Source of the DNA: Caulobacteraceae bacterium
GTDB taxonomy: Bacteria; Pseudomonadota; Alphaproteobacteria; Caulobacterales; Caulobacteraceae
DNA length: 64,000 nucleotides
NCBI GenBank assembly: GCA_031291645.1
Contig: JARLIQ010000112.1
Coordinates: forward strand, 1 to 64,000
Direction of reading: 5' to 3'
This document shows, in pieces, positions 36,104 through 47,539 of the stretch (position 1 is its first letter; the number at the start of each line of letters is the position of its first letter). A model generated the notes under the pieces. It was not told where the DNA came from and searched no databases. It saw only the letters and a program-made list of their open reading frames with translations. The position numbers were made by a program, and so were the translations under genes.

Positions 36104-37234
36104 TCATTGCGGCGCGTCCGACGCGGCCTCGATCAGGCGCAGGTCGTTCGGCCGATCCTTGAACAGCGCCCGGGCCTGGGCCAGGGCCGCGGCGTGGTTC
36201 GGCGCGTCGCCCAGCACGGCGTAGGAGCGGATCAGCCTGGCCCAGCCGGCCGCATCGTCCGGGTTGGCCTTCAGCCGGGCGGCCAGGCTGGCGACCATCG
36301 AGCGGATGAAGGCCTGCTGGCCGGCGGCGGACGGGCCCTGAGCCTGCTGGCCCTGAGCCTGCTGGCCCTGGTCGGCCTGCACCGCCTGGGGCAGGGCGTG
36401 GGTGCGCTCGACCACGGCGATGTCCTGCTCCAGCGGCTGGCGGCGCGGATCGGTCGCCGGCAGGTCGTGGTCCAGCGCCCGCCAGGCCGCGAGGCCCCCG
36501 GCCGCGTCGCCGCCGGCGATCCGGGCGCGGGCCAGGTAGTAGCGCGCCGGCGCCCCCGCGGGGTCGATCTGGGCCGCCCGCTGGAACGCCTTGAGCGCGT
36601 CGCCCGACGGGGTGTCGCCGCCGGCCTGGGCCATCTGGGTCTCGGCCAGGGTGGTCCAGAGCTCGGCGTTGTTCGGGTCCAGGTCGATCGCCCGCTGCAG
36701 GTTGCGGACGGCGGAAAAGCCGTCGCCGGCGGCCAGCTGGGCGCGGGCCAGGAAATAGAACACCCTGGGATCGTTCGGGCGCTGCTGGGCCAGCAACTGC
36801 AGCACGGCGGCCATCTGCTCGGGCGTCAGGGTCGAGGGGTCGGCCTTGCGCCACTCGGCCAGGCGCCGGGCGAAGGGCTGGTCGGGAACCTGCGGCGAGC
36901 CCACGACCAGGTAGACGCCGATGGCGACCAGCGGGGCCAGGCCCGCGACGACGGCGATCGCGACGCGCCCGCCGCGCCCGGCCAGCGGCGGCGCGGCCGG
37001 GGCGTCCGCCGCCGCCAGCAGCCGCCGCGCCGCCTCGGCGTGGGCCGAGCGGCGCTCCGTCTCCAGGATCAGGCCGCGGTCGGCCAGGTCGTCGATCTCG
37101 GACAGGCCGCGCTTGTAGACCGCCAGCGCCGGATCCTCGCCGTCGCCGGTCCGCAGGGCGCGGGCGGCGCGGTGGATGATCAGGGCCGCCGCGGCGGCCG
37201 ACACCAACGCGGCCGAGATCCAGAAAACGATCAT
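36104..37234 (-). CDS. ccmI: Cytochrome c biogenesis protein CcmI (CycH)
   Basis: The 376-aa protein has TM1 at residues 1-22 (MIVFWISAALVSAAAAALII), a cytoplasmic loop with Leu/Ala heptads, and TM2 near 95-113. A periplasmic TPR region follows, containing PNDPRVFYFLARAQLAAGDG, LDPNNAELWTTLAETQM and further repeats. A Gln-rich QGQQAQGQQAQG run near residue 300 is encoded by a short tandem repeat. CcmI holds apocytochrome c for CcmF/CcmH. The order ccmI-E-F-H is the cycHJKL order of alphaproteobacteria; ccmABCD and ccmG are not in this window. Confidence 0.93.
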   Translation of the reverse strand: MIVFWISAALVSAAAAALIIHRAARALRTGDGEDPALAVYKRGLSEIDDLADRGLILETERRSAHAEAARRLLAAADAPAAPPLAGRGGRVAIAVVAGLAPLVAIGVYLVVGSPQVPDQPFARRLAEWRKADPSTLTPEQMAAVLQLLAQQRPNDPRVFYFLARAQLAAGDGFSAVRNLQRAIDLDPNNAELWTTLAETQMAQAGGDTPSGDALKAFQRAAQIDPAGAPARYYLARARIAGGDAAGGLAAWRALDHDLPATDPRRQPLEQDIAVVERTHALPQAVQADQGQQAQGQQAQGPSAAGQQAFIRSMVASLAARLKANPDDAAGWARLIRSYAVLGDAPNHAAALAQARALFKDRPNDLRLIEAASDAPQ

Positions 37235-37290
37235 GGCGCTGCTTAGCCCAAACGCCGGCAGGGCGCGAGGCCGCGGATCGAAACGCCCAA

Positions 37291-38628
37291 CTAGGCGGCC
37301 GCGGCCCGGCGGCGCACGATCTGGGCGGCCTTCTCGCCGCAGGCGTCGCCGATCAGGCCCGCCGCCGCCTCCAGGTAGGCGTGGACGCGGTCGAGCGCCT
37401 GGGGCTCGGGGCCACGCAGGTCCTCCAGCAGGTCCTCGACATACTGGTCCAGCCGCGCCTCGACCTTCTCGCCGACCTTGGCCCGGGCCGCGCCGAAGCC
37501 GGAAGTGGTCGCCGAGGCGCGCGAGCGGTCGAAGAAGCCCATCAGCCCCTCGGCCCGGCGCAGCGCGCGCGGATCGGGGTCGGCGACCAGCTTGGGCACG
37601 CCCCTCAGCCCCTTGCCGAAGCGGACCATCTGCAGCGGCAGGGCCTGGTCGAGGGCCTTGTCGATCTGGGCCAGCCTGGCCTCGGCCAGTTCGGCCAGCA
37701 ACTGCTTGGACCGGGCCACCCTCGCGCCCCAGGGCCCGTCGCGGCTGAGCTCCAGCGCGTTCTCGAACTCGGCCACCGCGCTGGCCGCCACGCCGAGGTG
37801 CTCGGCCGCCGCGACGCCGGCCTGGCGCCCCTGCTCGGGGTCGAAGGCGCGGAAGGCGGCCAGCCGCCGGTCGATGTCGGACAGGATGTACTCGCCGAAC
37901 CGCGCCAGTTCGGAGCTCGCCAGGTACCGGTCGTTGGCGCGGATCACCATGGCGGCCAGCACGCGCAGGATCAGCCACGGCTCGGGCAGGCGGGCCAGCA
38001 GCATCTCGACCAGGCGCGGGCCCGCGTCGTCGGACAGGGCCACCGCGTCCTTGTAGGTCAGCCGCGCGGAGGCCGCGCGCTCCTGGCTCATCCGGCCCAG
38101 CCACTGGGGCAGCTGCGTAGCGGCCTCGCGGGCGAGCGGGACCAGGTCGAGATAGTCGACGAAGGCCGCCAGCGCCTGCGGGCCGGCGCCGTCCAGCGCC
38201 TCGATCGCCGCGGCGAAGGCCGGGGCGCGGTCGCGCAGGCCGTCGGCCGCCTGGGCGCAGAGCTGGTTGTAGATGTCGACCGGGGCGAGCGGGGTCTCCT
38301 CCAGGCCGCAGCAGGCGGCCTCCGCGGCGGCGACGGCCGTCGGGGCGACGGCGTGCAGGGCCGCCCAGAGCCTCGGGATGACCGCCGCCGGGAACCGCAT
38401 GTCGCCGACGTCGGACGGACGGCAGAGCGGGATCACCGGCCCCAGCACCGTCGCGCGCACGCGCCGGTCGCTCGCCTCCCTGGCGATCAAGCCATGGACC
38501 TCGGCCAGGGCCCCGCCCTGGCCGGCGTCCGCGGCGAGGGCCTGTTCCAGCCGCCGCACCGTGCTGTCCGGCGCCGCCGCGAACACCCCGCCGAGAACCG
38601 AACGCTGGTGGTCCGTTAATCCCGTCAT
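37291..38628 (-). CDS. Conserved alpha-helical protein of unknown function (445 aa)
   Basis: The protein (ATG 38626-38628) is almost entirely helical, beginning MTGLTDHQRSVLGGVFAA. It carries the segments FPAAVIPRLWAALHAVAPTA, YNQLCAQAADGLRDRAPAFA and LPEPWLILRVLAAMVIRAND, and a C-terminal LDQYVEDLLEDLRG. No signal peptide, TM segment or catalytic motif is visible. It is co-directional with the ccm block and the downstream kinase, but 60-70 bp gaps on both sides give no strong operon link. I do not recognise the family. Confidence 0.72.
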   Translation of the reverse strand: MTGLTDHQRSVLGGVFAAAPDSTVRRLEQALAADAGQGGALAEVHGLIAREASDRRVRATVLGPVIPLCRPSDVGDMRFPAAVIPRLWAALHAVAPTAVAAAEAACCGLEETPLAPVDIYNQLCAQAADGLRDRAPAFAAAIEALDGAGPQALAAFVDYLDLVPLAREAATQLPQWLGRMSQERAASARLTYKDAVALSDDAGPRLVEMLLARLPEPWLILRVLAAMVIRANDRYLASSELARFGEYILSDIDRRLAAFRAFDPEQGRQAGVAAAEHLGVAASAVAEFENALELSRDGPWGARVARSKQLLAELAEARLAQIDKALDQALPLQMVRFGKGLRGVPKLVADPDPRALRRAEGLMGFFDRSRASATTSGFGAARAKVGEKVEARLDQYVEDLLEDLRGPEPQALDRVHAYLEAAAGLIGDACGEKAAQIVRRRAAAA

Positions 38629-38699
38629 CCTGCCTGCCGCGCTTCGAAAGAGGCGTGCAGGATCATGGCGAACGGGTCTTAAGGCATTGCGAAGCGCTC

Positions 38700-40085
38700 T
38701 CAGGGCTCGGAGCGCGGCAAATCGACGCTGACCTGCAGGCCGCCGAGCGGCGAGTCCGCCAGGCCGACCGATCCGCCGTAGGCGCGCGCCAGGTCGTCGA
38801 CGATCGACAGGCCAAGGCCCGAGCCCGGCGCCGATTCGTCCAGCCGCGCCCCGCGCTTGAGCACCTCCTGGCGCCGTCCGGCCGGCAGGCCCGCGCCGTT
38901 GTCGTCGACCACCAGCCGCAGCCGGCCCGGGCCGCTGGCCGTGGCCACCACCCGCACCCGGTCGTCGCCGTACTTGCAGGCGTTCTCCAGCACGTTGCCG
39001 ACGATCTCCAAAAGGTCCTGCCGCTCGCCCTGGAACACTAGGTCCTCGCCGGCCCGCCAGTCGATCTCCATCGCGCGGTCGCGGAAGATGCGCTCGAGCG
39101 CGTGGGCCAGTTCCTCCAGCACCGGGGCGACGGGCGTGCGCTCGCGCAGGCCCTGCGAGCGGGCGGCGGCGCGGGCGCGGCGCAGGTGGTGGTCGACCTG
39201 GTCGCGCATGGCCTCGGCCTGGCGGGTGACCACCTCGGCCAGGGGCCCCGGCTGGCGCTCGGCCTCGGTCAGCATCACCGACAGCGGCGTCTTCAGCGCG
39301 TGGGCCAGGTTGCCGACATGGGTGCGCTGGCGCTCCATCACCTCCTGGTCGTGGGCCACCAGGGCGTTCAGCTCCTCGGCCAGCGGCCTCAGCTCGGACG
39401 GATAGGCGCCGGCCACCCGCTCGGCCTTGCCGGTGCGCACGTCGGCCACCTCGCGCCGCAGGGCGAACAGCGGCGACAGGCCCACCCGCACCTGGATGAA
39501 CACCGCCAGCACCAGGCCAAGGCCCAGGGCCACCAGGGCGCCGGCGGTGACGGCGGCGAACCCCCGCGAGGCCGCGTCGACCGGCGTGCGGTCTTCGGCG
39601 GCCATGAAGATCACCGGGGCCGCCCGGCCCGGCAGGCGGGTGAGCATGGCCGCCGCGCGCAGCGGCTCGCGCACCGGGCCGATGGTGTCGTAGTAGATCG
39701 GCTTGCCCGGCGAGGCCTGCAGGGCCGCGATCCCCGCGGCCGGGCCGTTGAGGGCGCTGTCCCACAGCGAGCGCGAGCGGACCAGGGCGTGCAGCTTGTC
39801 GCCGGCGGGCTCGGCGATCTGCCAGTACTTGCCGGAATAGGCCCGGGTGGCGCGCGAGTCGGTCAGGGGCGGGGCGTCCACCAGGCCCTGGTCGTCGACG
39901 CTCGATCCGGCATAGAGGCCGTTGACGGTGTCCATCAGGCCTTCGTCGAACCGGTCCACCGCCTCGCGCTGGAACAGGGCGGTCAGCGCCACCCCGGTGA
40001 CCAGCAGCACCGCGACGCTCCAGATCGCCGCCAGCAGCACCAGCCGCCGGGATAGCGACGGCCGCCAGAGGCGGTCCAGGTTCAC
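38700..40085 (-). CDS. Sensor histidine kinase (PhoQ-like layout)
   Basis: From GTG 40083-40085 the 461-aa protein has TM1 at about 13-33 (LVLLAAIWSVAVLLVTGVAL), a periplasmic domain of ~130 residues, and TM2 near 175-197 (TAGALVALGLGLVLAVFIQV). A HAMP domain precedes HisKA with HVGNLAHALKTPLSVMLTEA. HATPase_c shows VGNVLENACKYGDDRV, DDNGAGLPAGRR and GSGLGLSIVDDLARAYGG. The A-H-A-L-K-T-P-L H-box is the PhoQ-type variant. Its start overlaps the stop of its response regulator, and a PepSY protein precedes the pair. Confidence 0.9.
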   Translation of the reverse strand: MNLDRLWRPSLSRRLVLLAAIWSVAVLLVTGVALTALFQREAVDRFDEGLMDTVNGLYAGSSVDDQGLVDAPPLTDSRATRAYSGKYWQIAEPAGDKLHALVRSRSLWDSALNGPAAGIAALQASPGKPIYYDTIGPVREPLRAAAMLTRLPGRAAPVIFMAAEDRTPVDAASRGFAAVTAGALVALGLGLVLAVFIQVRVGLSPLFALRREVADVRTGKAERVAGAYPSELRPLAEELNALVAHDQEVMERQRTHVGNLAHALKTPLSVMLTEAERQPGPLAEVVTRQAEAMRDQVDHHLRRARAAARSQGLRERTPVAPVLEELAHALERIFRDRAMEIDWRAGEDLVFQGERQDLLEIVGNVLENACKYGDDRVRVVATASGPGRLRLVVDDNGAGLPAGRRQEVLKRGARLDESAPGSGLGLSIVDDLARAYGGSVGLADSPLGGLQVSVDLPRSEP

Positions 40086-40762
40086 GAGCCGGTCGCCTCG
40101 TCCTCCAGGGCGATGAGCCGATAGCCCAGGCCCCGCACCGTCTCGATCCGGTCGGAGCCGATCTTCTTGCGCAGCCGGCCGACGAACACCTCGATGGTGT
40201 TGGAATCGCGGTCGAAATCCTGGTCGTACAGGTGCTCGACCAGCTCGGTGCGGCCGATCACCCGGCCCTGGTGCATCATCAGGTAGTGCAGCAGCCGGTA
40301 TTCCAGCGAGGTCAGCCGCAGCGGCTCGCCGTTGACCGAGGCGCGAGCCGCGCGGGGATCGAGCCTCAGGCCGCCGCACGACAGGGTCGCCGTGGCGTGC
40401 CCGGCCGAGCGCCGCAGCAGGGCCCGCAGGCGGGCCAGCAGCTCCTCGGTGTGGAACGGCTTGGTCAGGTAGTCGTCGGCGCCCGCGTCGAACCCGGCCA
40501 CCTTCTCGCTCCAGGCGCCGCGGGCGGTCAGGATCAGCACCGGGGTGGTCTTGCCGTCGCGCCGCCAGCGCTCCAGCACAGAGACCCCGTCGATCTTGGG
40601 CAGGCCGAGGTCGAGGATGATGGCGTCATAGGGCTCGGTGTCGCCGAGGAAATGCGCCTCCTCGCCGTCGGGGGCGTGGTCGACCGCATAGTCGGCGTCG
40701 GCCAGGGCGTGTTTCAGCTGGCGCGAGAGGTCGGCGTCGTCTTCGGCAAGCAGGATTCGCAT
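40082..40762 (-). CDS. OmpR/PhoB-type response regulator (PhoP-like)
   Basis: The 226-aa protein has a receiver domain (MRILLAEDDADLSRQLKHAL; Asp near residue 51 in AIILDLGLPKIDGV; Lys in YLTKPFHTEELLAR). A C-terminal winged helix follows, with LRLTSLEYRLLHYLMMHQGR and TIEVFVGRLRKKIGSDRIET. It lies between a PepSY-domain secreted protein and its kinase. This three-part arrangement is typical of PhoP/PhoQ-type systems sensing cations or cationic peptides, but the stimulus is not known. Confidence 0.93.
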   Translation of the reverse strand: MRILLAEDDADLSRQLKHALADADYAVDHAPDGEEAHFLGDTEPYDAIILDLGLPKIDGVSVLERWRRDGKTTPVLILTARGAWSEKVAGFDAGADDYLTKPFHTEELLARLRALLRRSAGHATATLSCGGLRLDPRAARASVNGEPLRLTSLEYRLLHYLMMHQGRVIGRTELVEHLYDQDFDRDSNTIEVFVGRLRKKIGSDRIETVRGLGYRLIALEDEATGS

Positions 40763-40770
40763 GGCGCTCG

Positions 40771-41154
40771 CTATCTCCCCTCGGCGCTGAGGATGGCGCC
40801 GGTTCTGGCGTCCACGATGTAGTCGATCCGCCGCCCGTTCGCCGCGGCCCAGCGGACGCGGTAGACCGGCCGGCCCTGGGCCTGCTCCAGGCCCGCGTCG
40901 AGCTGCTGGCCGGGGGTTCGGCGGCGGATTTCCTCGATCACCCGGGCGAGCGGCACATAGCGGCCCTGGCGCACGCCGGCGCGCGCCTCGTCCTGCTGGG
41001 CGCCCCAGTCGGCGCCGAGCGAATCATAGCCGCCCTGGCCGCCGCCCGCGGGCGGGGCGGCCTGGGCCGACGCCAGCCGCGGCGCCGCTCCCAGGACCAG
41101 GACCAGGCCCAGGACCAGGGTCAGGCCCACGGTCGGGATACGGATCGATCTCAT
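40771..41154 (-). CDS. Secreted PepSY-domain protein
   Basis: ATG 41152-41154 lies 7 bp after AAGGAG and gives 127 aa. The signal peptide contains the repeated LVLGLVLVLG core and is cleaved near ASAQA; the DNA there is a hexamer-like CCAGGA repeat. The mature part has a PepSY domain: VPLARVIEEIRRRTPGQQL, then VYRVRWAAANGRRIDYIVDA and RTGAILSAEG. PepSY domains bind or inhibit proteases or act as signalling modules. It is first in the operon with the response regulator and kinase, 8 bp upstream of the former. Confidence 0.87.
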   Translation of the reverse strand: MRSIRIPTVGLTLVLGLVLVLGAAPRLASAQAAPPAGGGQGGYDSLGADWGAQQDEARAGVRQGRYVPLARVIEEIRRRTPGQQLDAGLEQAQGRPVYRVRWAAANGRRIDYIVDARTGAILSAEGR

Positions 41155-41337
41155 GCGCATGCTCCTTATGCGCATGGCGCTGAACACCGGCTGAATAGAC
41201 CACGCGCCGCGCCCGTGCGGCAAGGCTGGCGCCCAGGGCGCGCGATGAACGCACGCGATGGTGGTGGACTCGGCCGATAGAGCATAAGCTTCGCCGCAGG
41301 CCCGCGTCCGACGGGCCGCGCCCCGGGGGAAACAACC

Positions 41338-41868
41338 GTGAACAACCCATCGAACAGTCGCGTAAAGTCCGTGATCGTCGGCGCCGCCCTGGTCGCGGCC
41401 ATCCTGACCGGCGCCAGCGCCTGCTCGCCGAAGGACGGCCAGGCGTCGGCTGCGGCGGACGGCGACACCGCCAAGGACGCCGCCGCCATCCGCGCCGGCG
41501 AGGTCCAGTGGGCCCTGGACTGGAAGAACCGCGTGCTGGAGCCCCTGGTCGGCCACTACGCCCACGACGCCGAGGTGATGGCGCCGGGGATCAAGCCCGC
41601 CGTCGGCTCGGACGCGATCCGCGCGGCCCTGACCGACATTCTGGCCGACCCGAAGGCCAGCCTGAGCTTCACCACCGACAAGGTCGCCGTCGCCGCCTCG
41701 GGCGACCTGGCCTACACCTCCGGCAAGTACAGCGAGACGGCGACCAATCCCAAGACTCACGCGGTCGAGACCGAGACCGGGAGCTATGTGACCGTCTACC
41801 GCAAGGCGGCCGACGGGGCCTGGAAGGCGGTGGCCGACATCAACACGCCTGGACCGGCCGCGCCGTGA
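41338..41868 (+). CDS. Putative lipoprotein with DUF4440/SnoaL-like domain
   Basis: The GTG start gives 176 aa, with an N-terminal signal (VIVGAALVAAILTGASACSP) that ends in a degenerate lipobox at Cys29. The mature domain has the NTF2-like pattern: EVQWALDWKNRVLEPLVGHY, then DAEVMAPGIKPAVG, FTTDKVAVAASGDLAYTSG and a final SYVTVYRKAADGAWKAVADI. Such domains bind small ligands or act as steroid-isomerase-like folds, often without known substrate. It is monocistronic, with its start divergent from the PepSY gene. Confidence 0.8.
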   Translation: MNNPSNSRVKSVIVGAALVAAILTGASACSPKDGQASAAADGDTAKDAAAIRAGEVQWALDWKNRVLEPLVGHYAHDAEVMAPGIKPAVGSDAIRAALTDILADPKASLSFTTDKVAVAASGDLAYTSGKYSETATNPKTHAVETETGSYVTVYRKAADGAWKAVADINTPGPAAP

Positions 41869-41885
41869 GGCGCGCTGGGGCCTGA

Positions 41886-42893
41886 TCAGCCGCCCTTGCG
41901 GCGCGGCGTGTAGGACCGCTCCTTGCGCCAGGTCTCGGCGAACTGCTCCAGTTCGGAGTCGGGGGTCTCGGGCAGCATCACCTGGACGCGGGCCAGAAGG
42001 TCGCCGCGCGCCCCGGTGCGCGCGTCCGGCAGGCCGCGCCCCTTGAGCCTGAGGGTCGAGCCGGAATTCGAGCCCTTGGGCACCGTCAGGGTGACCGGCC
42101 CGTCCGGCGTCGGCGCCTGGACCTTGGCGCCCAGCACCGCGTCGGGGACCGAGACCGGCAGGTCCATGACCAGGGTGTCGCCCTCGCGCCGGAACACCGG
42201 ATGCGGGCGGATGGTCAGCTCGATCAGGGCGTCGCCGGGACCGGCGCGGCCGGGCGAGCCCTGGCCCTTCAGCCTCAGCGTCTGGCCGTCGGCCGCGCCC
42301 TTGGGGATGGTCACCTCAATGGTGCGTCCGTCGGAGAAGGCGATGCGCTTGCGCGCGCCCTGGATCGCGTCCTCCAGGTCGATCTCCAGCCGCGCCCGCA
42401 CGTCCGAGCCCTTGGCCGGGCCGCCGAAGCCGCCGCGGAACGGACCGCCGCCACCGCCGCCGGCCGTGCCGCCGAACACCTCGCCCAGGATGTCGTTCAG
42501 GTCGACGCCCTCGAACTGACCGCCGCCGAAGCCGCCGCCCTGGCCGCCGTTGAAGCCGCCGCGGCCGAACGGCTCGCCGGTGAAGCCGCGCATGGTCTCG
42601 CGGCCGTCGGCGTCGATCTCGCCGCGGTCGAACTTCTTGCGCTTGTCCTCGTCGCCCAGCAGGTCGAAGGCGCTGGAGACGCGCTTGAACCGCTCCTCGG
42701 CGGCGTTGTCGCCGGGATTCTTGTCGGGGTGGTACTGTTTGGCGAGCTTGCGGAAGGCGCGACGGATCTCGTCCGCGCTGGCCGTGCGCGCTACGCCGAG
42801 TTCCTGATACGGGTCCTGCGGCAAGTCCTTGGGTCCGATTGCTGGGTGGGAGGGTTGCGCTTCTTCAATTAGGCCGTTCGCGCCTTGACGCAA
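41886..42893 (-). CDS. DnaJ-class co-chaperone (CbpA-like)
   Basis: The ~335-aa protein has a J domain (DPYQELGVARTASADEIRRA with YHPDKNPG carrying the HPD motif), a Gly/Phe-rich linker, and two C-terminal beta-sandwich substrate domains (TIEVTIPKGAADGQTLRLKG; VTLTVPKGSNSGSTLRLKGR). The CXXCXGXG zinc fingers of true DnaJ are absent, so this is a class II (CbpA/DnaJB1-type) Hsp40. Both candidate starts are TTG (42893 and 42824); the second sits directly before the J domain. It stimulates DnaK. Confidence 0.9.
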   Translation of the reverse strand: MRQGANGLIEEAQPSHPAIGPKDLPQDPYQELGVARTASADEIRRAFRKLAKQYHPDKNPGDNAAEERFKRVSSAFDLLGDEDKRKKFDRGEIDADGRETMRGFTGEPFGRGGFNGGQGGGFGGGQFEGVDLNDILGEVFGGTAGGGGGGPFRGGFGGPAKGSDVRARLEIDLEDAIQGARKRIAFSDGRTIEVTIPKGAADGQTLRLKGQGSPGRAGPGDALIELTIRPHPVFRREGDTLVMDLPVSVPDAVLGAKVQAPTPDGPVTLTVPKGSNSGSTLRLKGRGLPDARTGARGDLLARVQVMLPETPDSELEQFAETWRKERSYTPRRKGG

Positions 42894-42928
42894 GCGTTAT
42901 TGTTGCATTTTTGCCACATACGCCGATC

Positions 42929-43393
42929 CTAGCGGACGCCCCGCTCGGCCAGCAGGTCCGGCGCCTCGTAGTCGACCGCGTCCTCTGGCTCGTCCAGGCT
43001 CGCCTCCGAGATGGTCTGGCCGCGGATGCTGACGCCCGCCCGGTGCACGCTTTCCGCATCGCCGCTGACCAGCGGGTGCCAGGACGCAAGGCCCCGTCCC
43101 TCGTGCAGCCGGCGGTAGGCGCAGCTCTTGGGCATCCAGAGCAGGTCCTCGATGTTGCCGGGGGTCAGCTTGATGCAGTCGGGCACCTGGGCCTTGCGGT
43201 TCTCGTAGTCGACGCACCGGCAAAGCTTGTCGTCGAACAGCTTGCAGGCCACCCGCGTGGGGATGATCTCGCCGGTGTCCTCGTCCTCGAAGCGGATCAG
43301 GCAGCACAGGCCGCAACCGTCGCACAGGCTCTCCCATTCCGCCGCAGTCATCTGCTCCAGCGTCTTGGTCTGCCAAAAAGGTTTGCGCGTCAT
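42929..43393 (-). CDS. ycgN: YcgN/UPF0260-family cysteine-cluster protein
   Basis: The 154-aa cytoplasmic protein starts [20 protein letters not shown] and contains the cluster [18 protein letters not shown] near residue 24. Further cysteines lie in [18 protein letters not shown] and [10 protein letters not shown], and a [20 protein letters not shown] block follows. This is the signature of the UPF0260 branch of the CxxCxxCC family, which probably binds zinc or an iron-sulfur cluster. The biological role is unknown. It is divergent from the penicillin-binding protein gene. Confidence 0.92.
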   Translation of the reverse strand: MTRKPFWQTKTLEQMTAAEWESLCDGCGLCCLIRFEDEDTGEIIPTRVACKLFDDKLCRCVDYENRKAQVPDCIKLTPGNIEDLLWMPKSCAYRRLHEGRGLASWHPLVSGDAESVHRAGVSIRGQTISEASLDEPEDAVDYEAPDLLAERGVR

Positions 43394-43456
43394 ATGCCGA
43401 AGACCCTTAAAGAGCGGCTCTAGACGGCCCCGCCGCCGAACACCAACGCAAATTCA

Positions 43457-45651
43457 GTGAACGAGCGCTTCAAAACACCGCGCAAGCCGAACGACCCCGC
43501 GCCGCGGCGGTTCACGCCGGTGACCGCGCCGGCGGGAACGCTGGGCCGCGTGCTGCGGCTGACCGCGGCGGTGGTGGTCGCCCTGGCGCTGGTCGGGGCG
43601 GGGGTCGCGGCGCTGGCGATCAAGGCCTTCGTCGACGCGACGCCGCCTCTGCCGGACAAGAGCGCCCTGATGGTGGCCAACCAGGCCCCCGGCATGACCT
43701 TCGAGGACCACGACGGCAAGGTGATCGCCACCCGCGGTCCCCGCCACGGCCACATGATCATGCTGACCGAACTGCCGCCCTACGTGCCCCACGCCTTCCT
43801 GGCGGCCGAGGACCGGCGCTTCTACCAGCACGGCCCGGTCGACCTGCGCGGCATCGCGCGGGCGCTGCGGGCCAACCTGAAGGCGGGCCACACGGTCCAG
43901 GGCGGCTCGACCCTGACCCAGCAGCTGGCCAAGACCCTGTTCCTGTCCCCCGACCAGACGCTGAGGCGCAAGCTGCAGGAGGCGGTGATCGCCTGGCGCA
44001 TGGAGCGGGCGATGAGCAAGGACGAGGTCCTGGCGCTCTACCTCAACCGCATCTTCTTCGGCGACAACGCCTATGGGATCGACGCGGCGGCCCAGACCTA
44101 TTTCGCCAAGCCGGCGAGCGGGCTGACGATCCAGGAGGCGGCGCTGCTGGCCGCCCTGCCCAAGGCGCCGACCCGGCTGGCCCTGACCAACGACATGAAC
44201 GCCGCCCTGGCCCGCTCGCGGATCATCCTGGCGACCATGAAGGCCGAGGGCTGGATCACCCCCGCCCAGGAGCAGGCCGCCCTGGCCGCGCCGCCGAAAC
44301 TGGCGCCGGACGCGCCGGGCGAGGGCGACTTCGGCTACGTGCTCGACATGGCCGCGGCCCAGGCGGTGCAGCTCGCCGGCGGCCAGGCGCCCGACCTGGT
44401 GGTGCGGCTGAGCGTCGATCCGCGCCTGCAGGCCACCGCCCAGGCCCTGGTGCGCCAGACCATCGCCGACGAGGGCCGGCGCGGCGATTTCCGGCAGGGC
44501 GCCCTGGTGCTGATGGCGCCGGACGGGGCGATCCGGGCCCTGGTCGGGGGCGCCGACCACCACCTCTCGGCCTTCAACCGCGCCGCCCAGGCCCAGCGCC
44601 AGCCCGGCTCGTCGTTCAAGCCCTTCATCTACGCCGCCGCGCTGGAGAACGGGGCCAAGCCCACCGACACCCGCCAGGACGCGCCGGTGCGGGTGGGGAA
44701 CTGGACACCCACCAACTACGGCGGCGGCTATCGCGGCGCGGTCAGCCTGGCCCAGGCCCTGGCGCTGTCGATCAACACCATCGCCGTGCGGCTGGCCAGC
44801 GAGGTCGGCGGCGGCAAGATCGGCGAGATCGCCCACCGCTTCGGCCTGAAGGACATCCCCGACCAGCCGGACCTGTCGGTCGCGCTCGGCGCCTACGAGG
44901 TGACCCTGCTGGAGCTGACCTCGGCCTACCAGGTGTTCCAGAACGGCGGGATGCGCAACGATCCCTATCTGGTCGAGCAGATCGCCGACCAGCGGGGCGA
45001 CGTGCTCTACGCCCATGTTCCATCCGCCGGCGTCAGCGTCTACGACGCCGCCAATGCGGCGCAGATGGTTCGGATGATGGAAGGGGTGATCACCCACGGC
45101 ACGGGCGCGCGGGCCGCGTTCGGCCGCACCGCCGCCGGCAAGACCGGCACCAGCCAGAACTGGCGCGACGCCTGGTTCATCGGCTTCACCCCGGACTGGA
45201 TCTGCGGGGTTTGGGTCGGCAACGACGAGGGCGCATCGATGTACAAGGTCACTGGCGGCGAGGCCCCGGCCGACATCTGGCGCAGGATGATGATCGCCGC
45301 CCACGGCGACGCGCCGGTCCGTGACTTCGCCTGGATGCCGCCGCCGTCCGCCGCGACGCCGGACCAGGACCTCGAGCCCTCGGGCGAATCGGGGCTCGAC
45401 CCGGCGGCCGACCCGAAGGCGGCCTTCTACGACGACCTGGCCAACGACTTCGACAAGGCCCAGGGCGGCCACGCGGGCGACGACGCCGCGGGCGAGCCGC
45501 CGCCGCCGGACGACGAGGCCGCGCCCTACGCCCACACGCCGGCGCCGCCGCGCTATCGCCGCGCGCCCGCCGCTGCCCCCGATCCCGCCTCCCCCGACGC
45601 GCCCGCCTATCAGGACCGCCCGGCGCCGGCCTACGAACAGGATGGCCGACT

Positions 45652-45655
<4 letters not shown>
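43457..45655 (+). CDS. Class A penicillin-binding protein (PBP1A-type)
   Basis: The 732-aa bifunctional cell-wall enzyme has a short cytoplasmic N-terminus, one TM segment (about 32-56) and a glycosyltransferase 51 domain with catalytic Glu118 in AAEDRRFYQHG. GGSTLTQQLAKTLFL and RKLQEAVIAWRMER follow. The transpeptidase domain has Ser385-x-x-Lys388 (GSSFKPF), SINT near residue 438 and KTGTS starting at Lys562. The ~120-residue C-terminal tail is Pro/Ala/Asp-rich and probably disordered. It polymerises and cross-links peptidoglycan. Its stop overlaps the next gene's GTG (GTGA). Confidence 0.95.
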
Positions 45656-47463
<1,808 letters not shown>

Positions 47464-47539
47464 GCCCGTGCGCCGGGGCTTGCGCAAGACCGCCGCAGCG
47501 GTCCTGATGGGCCGGACAAGAGCTTGGGGAGGCTAGGTC

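Noticed and set aside
36340..36375. Short tandem repeat in ccmI as a possible regulatory or phase-variation tract
   Set aside because: It keeps the reading frame and encodes a Gln-rich linker in an otherwise normal protein.
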